Source: Bacillus sp. MRMR6
GTDB lineage: Bacteria; Bacillota; Bacilli; Bacillales; Cytobacillaceae
Reading direction: 5' to 3'
DNA length: 64,000 nucleotides
Assembly: GCF_001940785.1 (NCBI RefSeq)
Contig: NZ_MSLS01000001.1
Location: 1 to 64,000, forward strand
The notes under the pieces are model-generated. The model was not told where the DNA came from, searched no databases, and saw only the letters and a list, made by a program, of their open reading frames with translations. The translations under genes and the position numbers were made by a program. Shown here piece by piece: positions 8,236 through 19,278 of the stretch (the stretch's first letter is position 1; each line of letters opens with the position of its first letter).

Positions 8236-9477
8236 ATGGAAAAGCGCAGGGTTGTGGTGACTGGCCTCGGGGCAGTAACACCGCTTGGGAATGATGTTGA
8301 AACGACTTGGAGATCCATTCTTGAGGGTAAGTCGGGAGTTGGACCTTTAACAAGAGTAAATGCAGATGAGTACCCAGCGAAGGTTGCTGCACAGATAAAC
8401 GATTTTGATCCTGAAGTGTTCATAGAAAAAAAAGAAGCTAGGAAGATGGATCGTTTTACTCAATATGCCGTTGCGGGTGCATTAATGGCAGTAAAGGATG
8501 CTGAATTAACGATAAACGAAGAGAACGCAGAGCGCATTGGTGTTTGGATTGGCTCTGGTATTGGTGGCATGGAGACATTTGAACAACAGTATGAGATTTT
8601 TCAAAAAAGAGGCTACCGACGAGTGAGTCCTTTCTTTGTTCCAATGTTGATTCCAGATATGGCGACCGGGCAAGTTTCTATAACGCTAGGGGCTAAGGGC
8701 TTCAATTCTTGTACAGTAACGGCTTGTGCAACCGGAACCAATTCAATTGGTGATGCGTTCAAAGTGATCCAGCGCGGAGATGCTGATGCCATGATAACAG
8801 GTGGAGCAGAAGCGCCAATAACAAAAATGTCTGTTGCAGGTTTCTGTGCAAATACTGCTCTTTCCTCTAATCCAGACCCAGCAACAGCCAGTAGACCATT
8901 CGATAAAAATCGCGATGGCTTTGTCATGGGAGAAGGTGCAGGTATTGTGGTTCTTGAAGAATTAGAACATGCTTTAGCACGTGGTGCTAAGATTTATGCA
9001 GAAATAGTTGGTTATGGTGCTACGGGCGATGCCTACCACATAACAGCTCCTGCTCCTGCAGGTGAAGGCGGAGCCCGAGCAATGAAAATGGCTATACAAG
9101 ATGGAAGTTTAACTCCTGAAGAAATTGATTATATTAATGCGCATGGAACAAGTACTGAGTATAACGATAAATTTGAAACATTAGCTGTAAAAGAAGTCTT
9201 TGGAGATTATGCTTACAAACTGGCGATAAGTTCGACTAAATCGATGACAGGCCACCTTCTTGGAGCGGCTGGCGGTGTAGAAGCAATCTTTACCGTATTG
9301 GCAATCAGAGATAGCATTCTTCCTCCAACCATCAATTATGAAACACCAGACCCTGAATGTGATTTAGATTATGTACCGAATAAAGCCCGTTCCAAAGAAA
9401 TCAAAGCGGCCTTGAGTAATTCATTAGGATTTGGCGGTCATAATGCAACCATCGTATTTAGAAAATATCAGAATTAA
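8236..9477 (+). CDS. fabF: 3-oxoacyl-ACP synthase II FabF
   Basis: A 413-residue elongating beta-ketoacyl-ACP synthase with the Cys-His-His triad: Cys164 ([10 protein letters not shown]), His303 ([10 protein letters not shown]), His340 ([13 protein letters not shown]). The length equals B. subtilis FabF. An in-frame ATG at 8227 overlaps the AAGGAG ribosome binding site, so ATG 8236 is the start. It is co-transcribed with fabH under FapR and is the classical target of cerulenin. Confidence 0.97.
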   Translation: MEKRRVVVTGLGAVTPLGNDVETTWRSILEGKSGVGPLTRVNADEYPAKVAAQINDFDPEVFIEKKEARKMDRFTQYAVAGALMAVKDAELTINEENAERIGVWIGSGIGGMETFEQQYEIFQKRGYRRVSPFFVPMLIPDMATGQVSITLGAKGFNSCTVTACATGTNSIGDAFKVIQRGDADAMITGGAEAPITKMSVAGFCANTALSSNPDPATASRPFDKNRDGFVMGEGAGIVVLEELEHALARGAKIYAEIVGYGATGDAYHITAPAPAGEGGARAMKMAIQDGSLTPEEIDYINAHGTSTEYNDKFETLAVKEVFGDYAYKLAISSTKSMTGHLLGAAGGVEAIFTVLAIRDSILPPTINYETPDPECDLDYVPNKARSKEIKAALSNSLGFGGHNATIVFRKYQN

Positions 9478-9478
9478 A

Positions 9479-9510
9479 AAAACTGACCAGGTTTCCTGGT
9501 CAGTTTTTTT
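9479..9510 (+). terminator. Terminator of fabHF
   Basis: AACTGACCAGG-TTT-CCTGGTCAGTTTTTTT, a 10-bp perfect stem with seven T. Confidence 0.92.
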
Positions 9511-9579
9511 ATGGCTGTATATATATGAACATCTCCTTCCTTCCTTCATAAAATATGGAAAAGAATATGGAGTGAGAGT

Positions 9580-10383
9580 ATGAGTGTAATTCGGACAGAT
9601 AGGTGGCTAGAGGAGGATATCGACCATCCAGTAAAAATTTGTGAGAAACTTGAGCCAAATTTTAAAGGGCATGATGCTGTTGGCATTTATCGAATTTTAA
9701 CAAAGTTTGGCATGTATAAACCAACAAAGGGAACAAGAGGAGTTTATGAGGGTTTGAAGGAAAAGGATACATGGGAGTGTGTAGAGAAAATATATCAAAA
9801 TTATAAAAAAAAATGGGATGGTCCTAATATTCCAATTTATATTTTCCCGACTTACCAGTCAAGTGGTTTATTTTCACGAGGTGAAAGATTAAAAGGAGGG
9901 GTATCATTTCCTGATAAGTTGTTTCTTTTCCTATCAGACAAGGTGGCACCTCAAGATGTTGAGTCGCTGTTTGTTCATGAATATCATCATGTTTGCAGAT
10001 TAAATATGCAGAATAAAAGTTTTGAAGACTATACTTTGCTCGATTCAATCATAATAGAAGGCCTGGCTGAATATGCTGTATTGGTAAACTGTGGAAGGCA
10101 GTATCTCGCAAATTGGTGCACGATGTACAGTGAATCTGACATTCAGTACTTCATGGAGAAATATTTGAAAGACAATTTAGGAAAGAAGAAAATGGAAAGA
10201 GAACATGATGAACTTCTGTATGGCGGCGGGGGTATCCCCAACATGCTTGGATATTCAGCAGGTTATAAGATTGTTGAGAGATACTATCAAACAAATAGTT
10301 ATTCCACAAAACTATCTTTTACTACTCCTTCAAAAAAATATATTGTAGAACTTATTGAATTTTCAAGGGAAAACCCTGATTAG
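9580..10383 (+). CDS. yjaZ: YjaZ-like predicted Zn-dependent protease (DUF2268)
   Basis: A 267-residue protein whose centre carries LFVHEYHHVCRL, an HExxH-type zinc motif, followed about 35 residues later by IIEGLAEYAV, the Glu-containing third-ligand helix of DUF2268 proteins. No signal peptide is present, so it is likely cytoplasmic. It lies between fabF and the app operon as yjaZ does in B. subtilis. The substrate is unknown. ATG 9580 follows GGAGTGAGAGT. Confidence 0.8.
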   Translation: MSVIRTDRWLEEDIDHPVKICEKLEPNFKGHDAVGIYRILTKFGMYKPTKGTRGVYEGLKEKDTWECVEKIYQNYKKKWDGPNIPIYIFPTYQSSGLFSRGERLKGGVSFPDKLFLFLSDKVAPQDVESLFVHEYHHVCRLNMQNKSFEDYTLLDSIIIEGLAEYAVLVNCGRQYLANWCTMYSESDIQYFMEKYLKDNLGKKKMEREHDELLYGGGGIPNMLGYSAGYKIVERYYQTNSYSTKLSFTTPSKKYIVELIEFSRENPD

Positions 10384-10396
10384 TAAGGGTTTTTCT
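10371..10396 (+). terminator. Terminator of yjaZ
   Basis: AAACCCT-GATTAGTA-AGGGTTTTTC overlaps the last codons and stop of yjaZ. Confidence 0.7.
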
Positions 10397-10438
10397 TTAT
10401 ATTTTGAAAACGAAATATTCTAAGTTTTTAAAAAAGTA

Positions 10439-10499
10439 TTGCAAATGTAATAATCCTGTAATAAAATTCTATTTAAATATAAGGAATTTACAGAATAAT
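10439..10499 (+). promoter_or_regulatory. app operon promoter and CodY-like box
   Basis: TTGCAA (10439-10444), 17-base spacer, TAAAAT (10462-10467). At 10485-10499 AATTTACAGAATAAT matches the CodY consensus AATTTTCWGAAAATT at 12 of 15 positions. Peptide transporter operons are known CodY targets, so nutrient-rich repression is likely. The operator call is a by-eye match. Confidence 0.55.
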
Positions 10500-10521
10500 T
10501 TAAAAAGTAAGAAGGTGTACA

Positions 10522-11547
10522 ATGAGCACAAAAAAGTCATTACTCAAAGAGGCACCATTGCTCGAGGTGAGAAACTTAGAAACCGCGTTTGATATAGATG
10601 GTAACGATTATAATGCAGTTGATAAAGTTTCCTTTAAAGTTAAACCACGCCAAATTGTTGGTGTTGTCGGTGAATCAGGTTGTGGTAAATCTGTTATGAG
10701 CCTATCAATTATGCAATTGTTACCTAAAGGAATAGGGAAAATAAAATCAGGTGAAATCATTTTCGATGGAATTAATCTCGAAAAAATGTCTGAAAATCAG
10801 ATTAATAGTATTCGTGGTAAAGATATTTCTATGATTTTCCAAGAGCCGATGACATCATTAAACCCAGTATTTTCTATTGGCTATCAACTACAAGAAGTTC
10901 TTTTTAATCACACAAAAATTTCAAAGAGTGAAGCCCGCTTAAAGAGTGTAGCTTTATTAAAAAGTGTAGGTATTTCTAGGCCGGAGAAAATTGTCGATGA
11001 GTATCCACACCAATTATCGGGCGGCATGAGGCAAAGGGTTATGATCGCTATGGCAATTGCAAATCAGCCGAAGCTGCTAATCGCTGACGAGCCAACAACT
11101 GCACTGGATGTTACGGTCCAAGCCCAAATACTAGAGTTGTTAAAGGAAATACAAGAAGTAAATGATATGTCTGTTATTCTCATTACTCACGACCTTGGTG
11201 TTGTAGCTGAAATGTGTGATGAAGTAATCGTAATGTATGCTGGTAGAATAGTAGAACGGACAGATGTTGATACGCTCTTTTATAATCCAAAGCATCCGTA
11301 TACAACTCTTCTATTAGGTGCCATTCCAAAAATGGATGAAGAAGAGGAAAGACTAAGCACCATACAAGGAATCGTACCATCTCTTACAAATATGCCAACG
11401 GTGGGCTGTCGTTTTGCTCACCGCTGTCCTAGCTCAATGCCAGAATGTCTAACTGAAACCCCTTTGCTAAGAGAAGTAGAACAGGGGCATGAGGTAGCCT
11501 GTTTACTTTTTGAGACTAGTAGACAGAGAGAAGGAGTGAGGAAATGA
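10522..11547 (+). CDS. appD: Oligopeptide ABC transporter ATP-binding protein AppD
   Basis: A 341-residue ATPase of the Opp/Dpp type: Walker A GESGCGKS, signature LSGGMRQRV, Walker [10 protein letters not shown], and the C-terminal oligopeptide-transporter extension with Cys residues (GCRFAHRCPSS...PECL) that can hold an iron-sulphur cluster in relatives. It pairs with AppF. The operon order D-F-A-B-C is that of B. subtilis app and differs from the A-B-C-D-F order of opp at 19279. ATG 10522 follows AGAAGGTG. Confidence 0.92.
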   Translation: MSTKKSLLKEAPLLEVRNLETAFDIDGNDYNAVDKVSFKVKPRQIVGVVGESGCGKSVMSLSIMQLLPKGIGKIKSGEIIFDGINLEKMSENQINSIRGKDISMIFQEPMTSLNPVFSIGYQLQEVLFNHTKISKSEARLKSVALLKSVGISRPEKIVDEYPHQLSGGMRQRVMIAMAIANQPKLLIADEPTTALDVTVQAQILELLKEIQEVNDMSVILITHDLGVVAEMCDEVIVMYAGRIVERTDVDTLFYNPKHPYTTLLLGAIPKMDEEEERLSTIQGIVPSLTNMPTVGCRFAHRCPSSMPECLTETPLLREVEQGHEVACLLFETSRQREGVRK

Positions 11548-12551
11548 GCACGAAAACATTACATAAGAATACGCCGCCAACCTCACAGGTGGAAAATCTA
11601 CTAGAAATAAAGAATTTAAAAACCTATTATCCCGTTAAGGGTGGATTCTTTAGACGGACGATTGGAAATGTGAAAGCGGTTGATAATATATCCTTTGAAA
11701 TAAAAAAAGGGGAAACTCTTGGACTTGTTGGAGAGTCTGGCTGCGGTAAATCAACTGCTGGCAGAACTATTCTGCGACTATTAAAACCTACTGAAGGAAA
11801 AATCATCTTTGATGGTAAAGATATCACGAAAGTGACAGGAAAATCACTCCGCGAGATTCGGAGAGACTTGCAAATGGTATTCCAGGATCCTTATGCCTCC
11901 CTTAATCCAATGCAAATGGTAGGTGATATCATTGCTGAACCTATCTATAACTTTGAGAAAAAGAGTAAAGCTGAATTAAAGATAGAAGTTATGGATTTGC
12001 TAGGAAAAGTAGGACTTCCAGAGGATGTCTATTATAAATATGCACATGAATTCTCAGGTGGTCAACGTCAGAGGATTGGTATTGCAAGAGCCCTTGCGTT
12101 AAGACCAAAGTTAATCATAGCTGATGAACCAGTTTCTGCACTAGATGTATCGGTTCAATCTCAAGTGTTGAATCTTTTAAAAGATTTACAAGGCGAATTT
12201 GATTTAACATTCCTTTTCATCGCTCACGACTTAAGTGTTGTTAAACACATGAGTGACCGAATCGGTGTAATGTATTTAGGAAACATGGTAGAGGTTGCGG
12301 ATAAAGATAGTATGTATGCCGAACCTCTCCACCCATATACACAGGCGTTAATTTCTGCGATTCCTTCTCCAGACCCAAGAAAAAAGAAGGAGCGGATCAT
12401 CTTAAAAGGTGATGTGCCTAGTCCAATGAATCCGCCAATTGGATGCCCGTTTCATCCGCGGTGCCCAGTGGCGATGGACGAATGTTCGAAGTCAAAGCCG
12501 GTTTTAAAGGAGGTGAAGCCCTCTCACAGAGTCGCTTGCCACCTTTATTAA
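11544..12551 (+). CDS. appF: Oligopeptide ABC transporter ATP-binding protein AppF
   Basis: A 335-residue second ATPase of the transporter. Its start codon overlaps the appD stop (ATGA), implying translational coupling. Walker A GESGCGKST, signature FSGGQRQRI, Walker B LIIADEPVSALD, and the C-terminal CPFHPRCPVAMDEC cysteine motif are visible. It forms a heterodimer with AppD on the AppB-AppC membrane pair. Confidence 0.92.
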   Translation: MSTKTLHKNTPPTSQVENLLEIKNLKTYYPVKGGFFRRTIGNVKAVDNISFEIKKGETLGLVGESGCGKSTAGRTILRLLKPTEGKIIFDGKDITKVTGKSLREIRRDLQMVFQDPYASLNPMQMVGDIIAEPIYNFEKKSKAELKIEVMDLLGKVGLPEDVYYKYAHEFSGGQRQRIGIARALALRPKLIIADEPVSALDVSVQSQVLNLLKDLQGEFDLTFLFIAHDLSVVKHMSDRIGVMYLGNMVEVADKDSMYAEPLHPYTQALISAIPSPDPRKKKERIILKGDVPSPMNPPIGCPFHPRCPVAMDECSKSKPVLKEVKPSHRVACHLY

Positions 12552-12582
12552 AAAAAAAAAATTCTCATAGGGGGGAAAACAA

Positions 12583-14301
12583 ATGAAGAAGAGAAGTATG
12601 CTCTGGCTAGCTGCACTAATGTTAGTACTATCTGCATTTTTAGCTGCATGTAGCGGTGGAGAAAAAGCAGGTACAGAAAAGGAAGAAGAAGGTAACAAAG
12701 GAGAAGAACAAGCAACAAATGAACCACAGGATGGCGGGACTCTAATATATTCACTAGACTCAGCTCCTGAAGGTAAATTCAACATCAATTTCTACGGAAC
12801 TGCAACTGATGCTGAAGTAATCGATTTCTTTGACGAAAACCTAATTGATTTTGACGAAAAATTACAGCCGCAACCGTATATCGCTTCTTGGAAGACAGAA
12901 GACAACAAAGTCTATGACTTCACAATCAAGCAAGGTGTTAAATGGCACAATGGTGAAGAATTAACAGTACAAGACTGGGAATTCGCTTTAAAGGTACTTG
13001 CTGATAAGGACTATGAAGGTCCGCGATATGCAAACGTACAAAACATAGAGGGTGTACCAGCTTATAAAGAAGGTACAAATGATACAATTTCTGGTATTAA
13101 AGTTGTAGATGATTACAACATCCAAATCACTTTTGACAAAGCTCGTGTAAACAACTTAGAAAACCTTTGGACATACGCTATGTCACGTAAGGAATTCGAA
13201 GGTGTCGCGGTTAAAGATATGATGTCTTCTGAGCAAGTTCGTACTAAGCCAGTTGGTTTAGGACCATTTAAAGTATCTAAAGTTGTTGCAGGTGAGTCTG
13301 TAGAAATGGAGCGCTTTGATGATTACTTTGGTGGTAAGCCGCATCTTGATAAAGTAATCTTAAAAGTGATTGATCCTACTTTAACAGTTGGAGAACTTAA
13401 AAACGGTACACTTGATATGACTTCTTTCCACCCAAGTATTATCAATGAAGTTTCTGCACTTGATAACGTAGAAGCTATTCAATACCCTGGCGTAAGCTAC
13501 TACTATGTAGCATTTAAGTTAGGTAACTGGGATGGAAGCAAAAACGTAATGGATGAACCAAAATATCAGGACAAAAAGCTTCGTGAAGCAATGTTCTATG
13601 CAATTAATCGTGAAGAATGGGTTAAAGCGTTCTTCTATGGTGTAGGTAAGCCAGTAAACCGTCCAGTTCCAACAAATCACTGGATTGCTGCTCCAGATAG
13701 TGACCTAGAAGCTTATGAGTATAACCCAGAAAAAGCGAAAGAAATCTTAGATGAAGCTGGTTACAAAGATACTGACGGAGATGGTTTCCGTGAAGATCCA
13801 AATGGAAAAGAATTCGTTGTAAACTTTGCTCACTATGCTACATCAAACCCAACATTTGAAGCACGTGCTAAAGCAATGACTCAATATTGGGAAGAAGTTG
13901 GATTAAGATCAACTCTTACTATGACTGATGCAAACCTTTACTATGATATGCTTGAAAAGTCTGATAAGTCAATGGAAGTATTCTTCGGTGGCTGGTCAAC
14001 TGGTTCTGATCCAGATCCATCACCACTTTGGAGATCTGACGCACTTTGGAACTACCCTCGCTGGGTAAGTGAAAAGAGTGACGAATTACTTGATCAAGCG
14101 ATTGATATGAGTGTAGTTGGAACAGATGCTGATAAGCGTAAAAACCTTTACATTGATTGGCAGAAGCATTTCATGGATGAGCTTCCGATCCTACCAATTG
14201 CTGAGCTAGAAGAAACAATGGCAATTAACAAGCGCGTACAAGGTGTTAAGTATGATGTTTCTGGAGCAAACCGTCCAAATGAATGGTGGATTAAGAAATA
14301 A
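12583..14301 (+). CDS. appA: Oligopeptide-binding lipoprotein AppA
   Basis: A 572-residue extracellular solute-binding protein (family 5). It has a lipoprotein signal with lipobox LAAC (lipidated Cys23), then an acidic Glu/Lys linker (25-45) and the SBP_bac_5 domain (TEDNKVYDFTIKQGVKWHNG is the family's typical entry). It captures peptides outside the membrane and delivers them to AppB-AppC. Codons are biased toward common ones, as expected for a highly expressed binding protein. A 170-base structured gap separates it from appB. Confidence 0.9.
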   Translation: MKKRSMLWLAALMLVLSAFLAACSGGEKAGTEKEEEGNKGEEQATNEPQDGGTLIYSLDSAPEGKFNINFYGTATDAEVIDFFDENLIDFDEKLQPQPYIASWKTEDNKVYDFTIKQGVKWHNGEELTVQDWEFALKVLADKDYEGPRYANVQNIEGVPAYKEGTNDTISGIKVVDDYNIQITFDKARVNNLENLWTYAMSRKEFEGVAVKDMMSSEQVRTKPVGLGPFKVSKVVAGESVEMERFDDYFGGKPHLDKVILKVIDPTLTVGELKNGTLDMTSFHPSIINEVSALDNVEAIQYPGVSYYYVAFKLGNWDGSKNVMDEPKYQDKKLREAMFYAINREEWVKAFFYGVGKPVNRPVPTNHWIAAPDSDLEAYEYNPEKAKEILDEAGYKDTDGDGFREDPNGKEFVVNFAHYATSNPTFEARAKAMTQYWEEVGLRSTLTMTDANLYYDMLEKSDKSMEVFFGGWSTGSDPDPSPLWRSDALWNYPRWVSEKSDELLDQAIDMSVVGTDADKRKNLYIDWQKHFMDELPILPIAELEETMAINKRVQGVKYDVSGANRPNEWWIKK

Positions 14302-14326
14302 TCAAAGCAGACTAACAGGCATTAGG

Positions 14327-14458
14327 CTATGTTAAATGCATAACTAATTTTAACTTAATCTTGTGAATCAAATGGGATGAGGCTTTTCAGAGAGGGCAAT
14401 CTCTGCTAGGTCTCTCCCATTTGAACGCAAGATGAGAAAAACACCTAGTTTAACATAG
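14327..14458. repeat. 132-bp nested inverted-repeat element between appA and appB
   Basis: CTATGTTAAA (14327-14336) is mirrored by TTTAACATAG (14449-14458). Inside them ATCTTG/CAAGAT and CAAATGGGA/TCCCATTTG (14359-14433) extend a long stem, with a small hairpin AGAG...CTCT at its tip. There is no U-tract, so it is unlike a terminator. It could stabilise or process the appDFA mRNA segment, or be a MITE-like remnant. Confidence 0.7.
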
Positions 14459-14480
14459 TTTATAGATAAGGAGAATGCAC

Positions 14481-15446
14481 ATGTTGAAGTATGCATTTCG
14501 AAGAATATTGGCCATGGTTCCAATGTTATTCCTTATCTCCATTGTAGTGTTTTCCTTAGCAAAGTTAATGCCAGGGGATGGTATCAGTGGAGAAATCGAT
14601 CCAAGAAATACAAGTCCCGAATATATTGCTGAAATGCGTGAAAAATTGGGATATAATGACCCATTACCGCAACAGTATTTTCGTTGGATCACTGGCTTCG
14701 TTGAAGGGGATTTTGGAAAGTCAACTCGCTTTAAAATTCCGGTAGCAGATGTAATTATGGAAAAAATTCCAAATACACTTTTGTTAGGTTTTACCTCTAT
14801 AACAATTACTTATATTCTCGCATTTCTAATGGGCACATTTGCTGGCCGAAAGCCATATACACTTGGTGATAATTTAATAGCTGGTTTTAACTATATCGGT
14901 TTGGCTATTCCATCATTCATTGCAGGGGTTTTTGCCATATATTTCTTTTCGTTTACCTTAGGCTGGTTCCCATCAAATGGTTCAGTCGATATACAGATTG
15001 AAGATGGAACACTTCAATGGTACTTAAGTAGAATGCACCATGTTATATTACCAGCAATTGTATTAGGTCTTTTAAGTACAGCAAGTTATACACAGTTTTT
15101 ACGTAACGATATTATCGAGAACAGTAGAAAAGACTTTGTCCGGACTGCAAGAGCAAAAGGTACTCGGGAGAAAAAAATCTACAATGTACACATTTTACGA
15201 AATTCCATTATTCCGCTTATTACCTTTTTAGGATTTGATATTGTAGCAATCATCAGCGGTGCAATTATTACTGAAACAATCTTTACTTATCCAGGAATTG
15301 GACAACTATTCCTACAATCCGTAAGTACAAGGGATTATCCTGTTTTAATGACGTTAACAATGATGTTTTCATTCATAACACTGATAGGTAATTTAATTGC
15401 TGATTTATTATACGGTGTTGTAGATCCGAGAATTAGGTTGGATTAA
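14481..15446 (+). CDS. appB: Oligopeptide ABC transporter permease AppB
   Basis: A 321-residue inner-membrane permease with six predicted helices, beginning FRRILAMVPMLFLISIVVFS. The binding-protein-dependent transport loop is RARAKGTREKKI-like (FVRTARAKGTREKKIYNVHI region). The DppB/OppB-type ending LIADLLYGVVDPRIRLD is present. Two close ATGs exist; ATG 14481 is nine bases from AAGGAG and is preferred over 14475. Confidence 0.9.
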   Translation: MLKYAFRRILAMVPMLFLISIVVFSLAKLMPGDGISGEIDPRNTSPEYIAEMREKLGYNDPLPQQYFRWITGFVEGDFGKSTRFKIPVADVIMEKIPNTLLLGFTSITITYILAFLMGTFAGRKPYTLGDNLIAGFNYIGLAIPSFIAGVFAIYFFSFTLGWFPSNGSVDIQIEDGTLQWYLSRMHHVILPAIVLGLLSTASYTQFLRNDIIENSRKDFVRTARAKGTREKKIYNVHILRNSIIPLITFLGFDIVAIISGAIITETIFTYPGIGQLFLQSVSTRDYPVLMTLTMMFSFITLIGNLIADLLYGVVDPRIRLD

Positions 15447-15459
15447 GGGGGGAAATACG

Positions 15460-16371
15460 ATGGAAGTTGTAACTCAGAAGAATACAAATTTAAAGGCAAC
15501 GCCCCCGAAAAAAAGTCTATCGCCTTGGGCAATAGCTCGTAAGAAGTTCTTGAAAAATAAGCTAGGAATGATAAGTCTTACCTTCTTAACAATTGTAGGG
15601 ATCATATCACTACTAGCTCCATATATAACTACCGCAGATATTACAAGAATTAACATTAGTGAAATGGGATTAAAGCCATCAGCTGACCATTGGCTGGGAA
15701 CTGATAAAAGTGGTCGGGATGTGTTCACAAGACTCCTTTATGGTGGCAGAATATCGCTTTTGGTTGGATTGTCCTGTACATTCTTTGTAATCGTACTTGG
15801 AACAATTGTCGGTTCAATTGCAGGGTATTTTGGGGGAACAGTCGACAATATATTAATGAGATTTACTGACTTTGTATTAAACTTTCCTTTTCTAGTATTT
15901 GTTATCGTAATCAATGCGATTCTTTTTGGAATTGTTTCAGGTGTATGGGTACTAATTGGCGTAATCAGCTTGCTCAGCTGGGGGGGAATCGCCCGGATTG
16001 TTCGAAGTAAAATTCTCGCAGAGAAGGAAAATGAATATATAATTGCTGCGGTATCAATTGGCTGCTCACCAGCTAAAGTAATCGTAAAGCACCTATTACC
16101 AAATGTACTTTCAACCATTATTGTTCAGGCTACCATAACATTTGCTTCCATGATAGTTGTAGAAGCAGCATTAAGTTATTTAGGGTTCGGTGTACCACAA
16201 GAAATACCTAGTTGGGGGAACATGTTGAATTCAGCAAATGAGCCAGATGTCCTTCAATTTAAACTATGGATCTGGGTACCGCCAGCTTTAATCATTACCA
16301 TGACCATCTTATCAATAAACTTCATCGGTGAAGGGTTAAAAGATGCCTTCAACCCAAAATCGAGAAGATAA
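15460..16371 (+). CDS. appC: Oligopeptide ABC transporter permease AppC
   Basis: A 303-residue second permease. It has a Pro-rich cytosolic N-terminus, then six helices, with the EAA-type loop IIAAVSIGCSPAKVIVKHLL and the OppC/DppC C-terminus FIGEGLKDAFNPKSRR. The sequence GTDKSGRDVFTRLLYGGRIS is the family N-terminal signature. It starts 13 bases after appB behind AAGGGGGG and ends the app operon. Confidence 0.92.
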   Translation: MEVVTQKNTNLKATPPKKSLSPWAIARKKFLKNKLGMISLTFLTIVGIISLLAPYITTADITRINISEMGLKPSADHWLGTDKSGRDVFTRLLYGGRISLLVGLSCTFFVIVLGTIVGSIAGYFGGTVDNILMRFTDFVLNFPFLVFVIVINAILFGIVSGVWVLIGVISLLSWGGIARIVRSKILAEKENEYIIAAVSIGCSPAKVIVKHLLPNVLSTIIVQATITFASMIVVEAALSYLGFGVPQEIPSWGNMLNSANEPDVLQFKLWIWVPPALIITMTILSINFIGEGLKDAFNPKSRR

Positions 16372-16411
16372 AAAGTCTACCTAAAAAATGGTAGACTTTT
16401 TATTTTTTTTA
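16371..16411 (+). terminator. Terminator of the app operon
   Basis: AAAAGTCTACC-TAAAAAAT-GGTAGACTTTT followed by TATTTTTTTT. Confidence 0.92.
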
Positions 16412-16536
16412 GGTTTAAATATGATAAAACTGCCATTGATAATAGAATGTGGAGCAAAATATAGTTTAAGGAATAAATTAACTTTCGTCTGCCCATACTG
16501 ATTGACAAACAGTTTCTTGAAGTGAGGGGTTGTACA

Positions 16537-17283
16537 ATGTTGTATCTTCATGATGTATGGGTAAATTGGTTTGAAGGTGAAGAAAACGGATATAATGTAT
16601 GTCACTTTCATGAATGGCGAAAAGATGACGGTGTCGAATTATTAGACCAAGTCCCTTTGTTAAAGGTTGAAACAGTCCTCTTCAATTATATTGAAAATGA
16701 TTTATCGGAATTACCTCAACAACTTCTAGATGAAATTTTTCAAAAAGCGTATTTAAGAAAGAACCATGAGCGTGTTCAGCTAGAGTATTGTTTTGTAGTT
16801 ACTGACGGAGTCGGAATTTTGGCAGTTGATACCATTGGATATTCGATACCAATCCGAAAAAGCAGACTTATTCCAAGACAAGAACAACTTGTATACGAAA
16901 TGATTACTGGACATGACGAAAAGAAATTTCATTTCCAGCAAAACTCTGATTTAAAGGATTTTCATATTTTATCACCTGAGCCCATCTTAATGTCAGGTTT
17001 AACTCGGAAGGAAAGACAGCTCAAGCAGTTGCTCTTCATGGCTCTAGACCAATTGCATTCCTCAAGTAATGAGGCAGAAGTTCGTTATTGGTTTACAGAA
17101 TGGTGTCCTGAAAGGTATTCTGACATACAAGAGTTGAACTTTGAAAATGCGTGGCAGCAGCTATTCGAGGAAACGAAATATGGATGGTCAAAAAGACATG
17201 AAAACTTTTGTGAAAATCTTATAAAGGGACAGCCGTTTTTTGAGAAACTATGGGAAATAGAACATGGTTCTAAGGTGAACTAA
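16537..17283 (+). CDS. yjbA: YjbA family protein (UPF0736)
   Basis: A 248-residue soluble protein of the UPF0736/YjbA family, rich in aromatic and acidic residues ([20 protein letters not shown] near the start). No catalytic motif is recognised and its function is unknown. It sits between the app operon and trpS as in B. subtilis. An in-frame GTG at 16522 is part of the GTGAGGGG ribosome binding site, so ATG 16537 is used. Confidence 0.85.
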   Translation: MLYLHDVWVNWFEGEENGYNVCHFHEWRKDDGVELLDQVPLLKVETVLFNYIENDLSELPQQLLDEIFQKAYLRKNHERVQLEYCFVVTDGVGILAVDTIGYSIPIRKSRLIPRQEQLVYEMITGHDEKKFHFQQNSDLKDFHILSPEPILMSGLTRKERQLKQLLFMALDQLHSSSNEAEVRYWFTEWCPERYSDIQELNFENAWQQLFEETKYGWSKRHENFCENLIKGQPFFEKLWEIEHGSKVN

Positions 17284-17331
17284 AAAAGCCTGAGTTTAGG
17301 AGTATAAAAAACTCCTACTCAGGTTTTTTTC
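17282..17331. terminator. Terminator between yjbA and trpS
   Basis: AAGCCTGAGTTTAGGAGT and ACTCCTACTCAGG form an imperfect long stem followed by TTTTTTT, serving the yjbA end. Beyond it, 17332-17363 is a short unassigned stretch before the convergent trpS stop. Confidence 0.8.
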
Positions 17332-17363
17332 TTGTCCAGCTCAAGGTGCCTTCCGCTTTCTTA

Positions 17364-18650
<1,287 letters not shown>

Positions 18651-18667
18651 AATATCTAATTAGTTTC

Positions 18668-18697
18668 ATTATAAATGAAATGCATATTCTTAATCAA
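18668..18697 (-). promoter_or_regulatory. trpS T-box promoter
   Basis: On the minus strand TTGATT (18692-18697) and TATAAT (18668-18673) are 18 bases apart, immediately upstream of the T-box leader. The -35 overlaps the stop end of the upstream DUF3899 gene. Confidence 0.75.
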
Positions 18698-19059
18698 GTT
18701 TGCAAAATATAAAAAACAGTTAGAGCAATCAGCATAAGGAACCCCATCCAAAATCCATAAAAGAAAAGTGGTTTTTGGTCGATGTTAATAAGCTCAGACA
18801 ATCCAGGAACATCATTGAATTTTCGTTCATCTTTCCCGCGGGTAAAAGCCAAGTTAAACGATTTTGAAATGACATCAAAAAATCCAGTATAAACAGTGTA
18901 AATTAGTAAACCAGATAGGAGGAAGGCTGATGCAAAATAAAAAGATATATTGATATAGCTAATTAAAGAAATTTTCTGATAAATCATATATGATAAAAGT
19001 AAAATTAAAAGCTGAAATACTGCCAGAATTAGGAGTCTTTTCTTTAAGCGCAAACTCAT
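18694..19059 (-). CDS. DUF3899-type membrane protein
   Basis: A 121-residue protein with three or four predicted membrane helices: 8-25 (LLILAVFQLLILLLSYMI), 35-60 and 98-119. A basic, polar loop lies between them (SKSFNLAFTRGKDERKF). The SFYFASAFLLSGLLIYTVYT segment and the GFFD motif fit the DUF3899 family. Function unknown. It reads on the same strand as trpS, whose own promoter begins at its 3' end, and is preceded by AGAGGTGTTT. Confidence 0.65.
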   Translation of the reverse strand: MSLRLKKRLLILAVFQLLILLLSYMIYQKISLISYINISFYFASAFLLSGLLIYTVYTGFFDVISKSFNLAFTRGKDERKFNDVPGLSELINIDQKPLFFYGFWMGFLMLIALTVFYILQT

Positions 19060-19203
19060 CTAAACACCTCTGAAATGTTGATATTATAGGACTCTAATAG
19101 GTGATTATACATGAAAATATAGGACAAGTCTAAATTATATCATAAAATTTGTATGTGATACTTAATGATAGTTGCCAACTTCTAAAATAATTTTTAAAAA
19201 TAA

Positions 19204-19259
19204 TGTACATTTTATCAAAAGTATGTATAATAGGGAATGTAGTAATTTTTCAGAATAAT
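19204..19259 (+). promoter_or_regulatory. opp operon promoter and CodY-like box
   Basis: TGTACA (19204-19209), 16-base spacer, TATAAT (19226-19231). At 19245-19259 ATTTTTCAGAATAAT matches the CodY consensus at 12 of 15 positions and shares CAGAATAAT with the app box at the same distance from its -10. The shared placement supports co-regulation by CodY. Confidence 0.55.
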
Positions 19260-19278
19260 AGAAAAGGGAGGTCTACTA

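Noticed and set aside
17332..17363. Fragment CTTGTCCAGCTCAAGGTGCC resembling a Bacillus dispersed repeat
   Set aside because: Too short and diverged to assign; no second copy is visible in the window.
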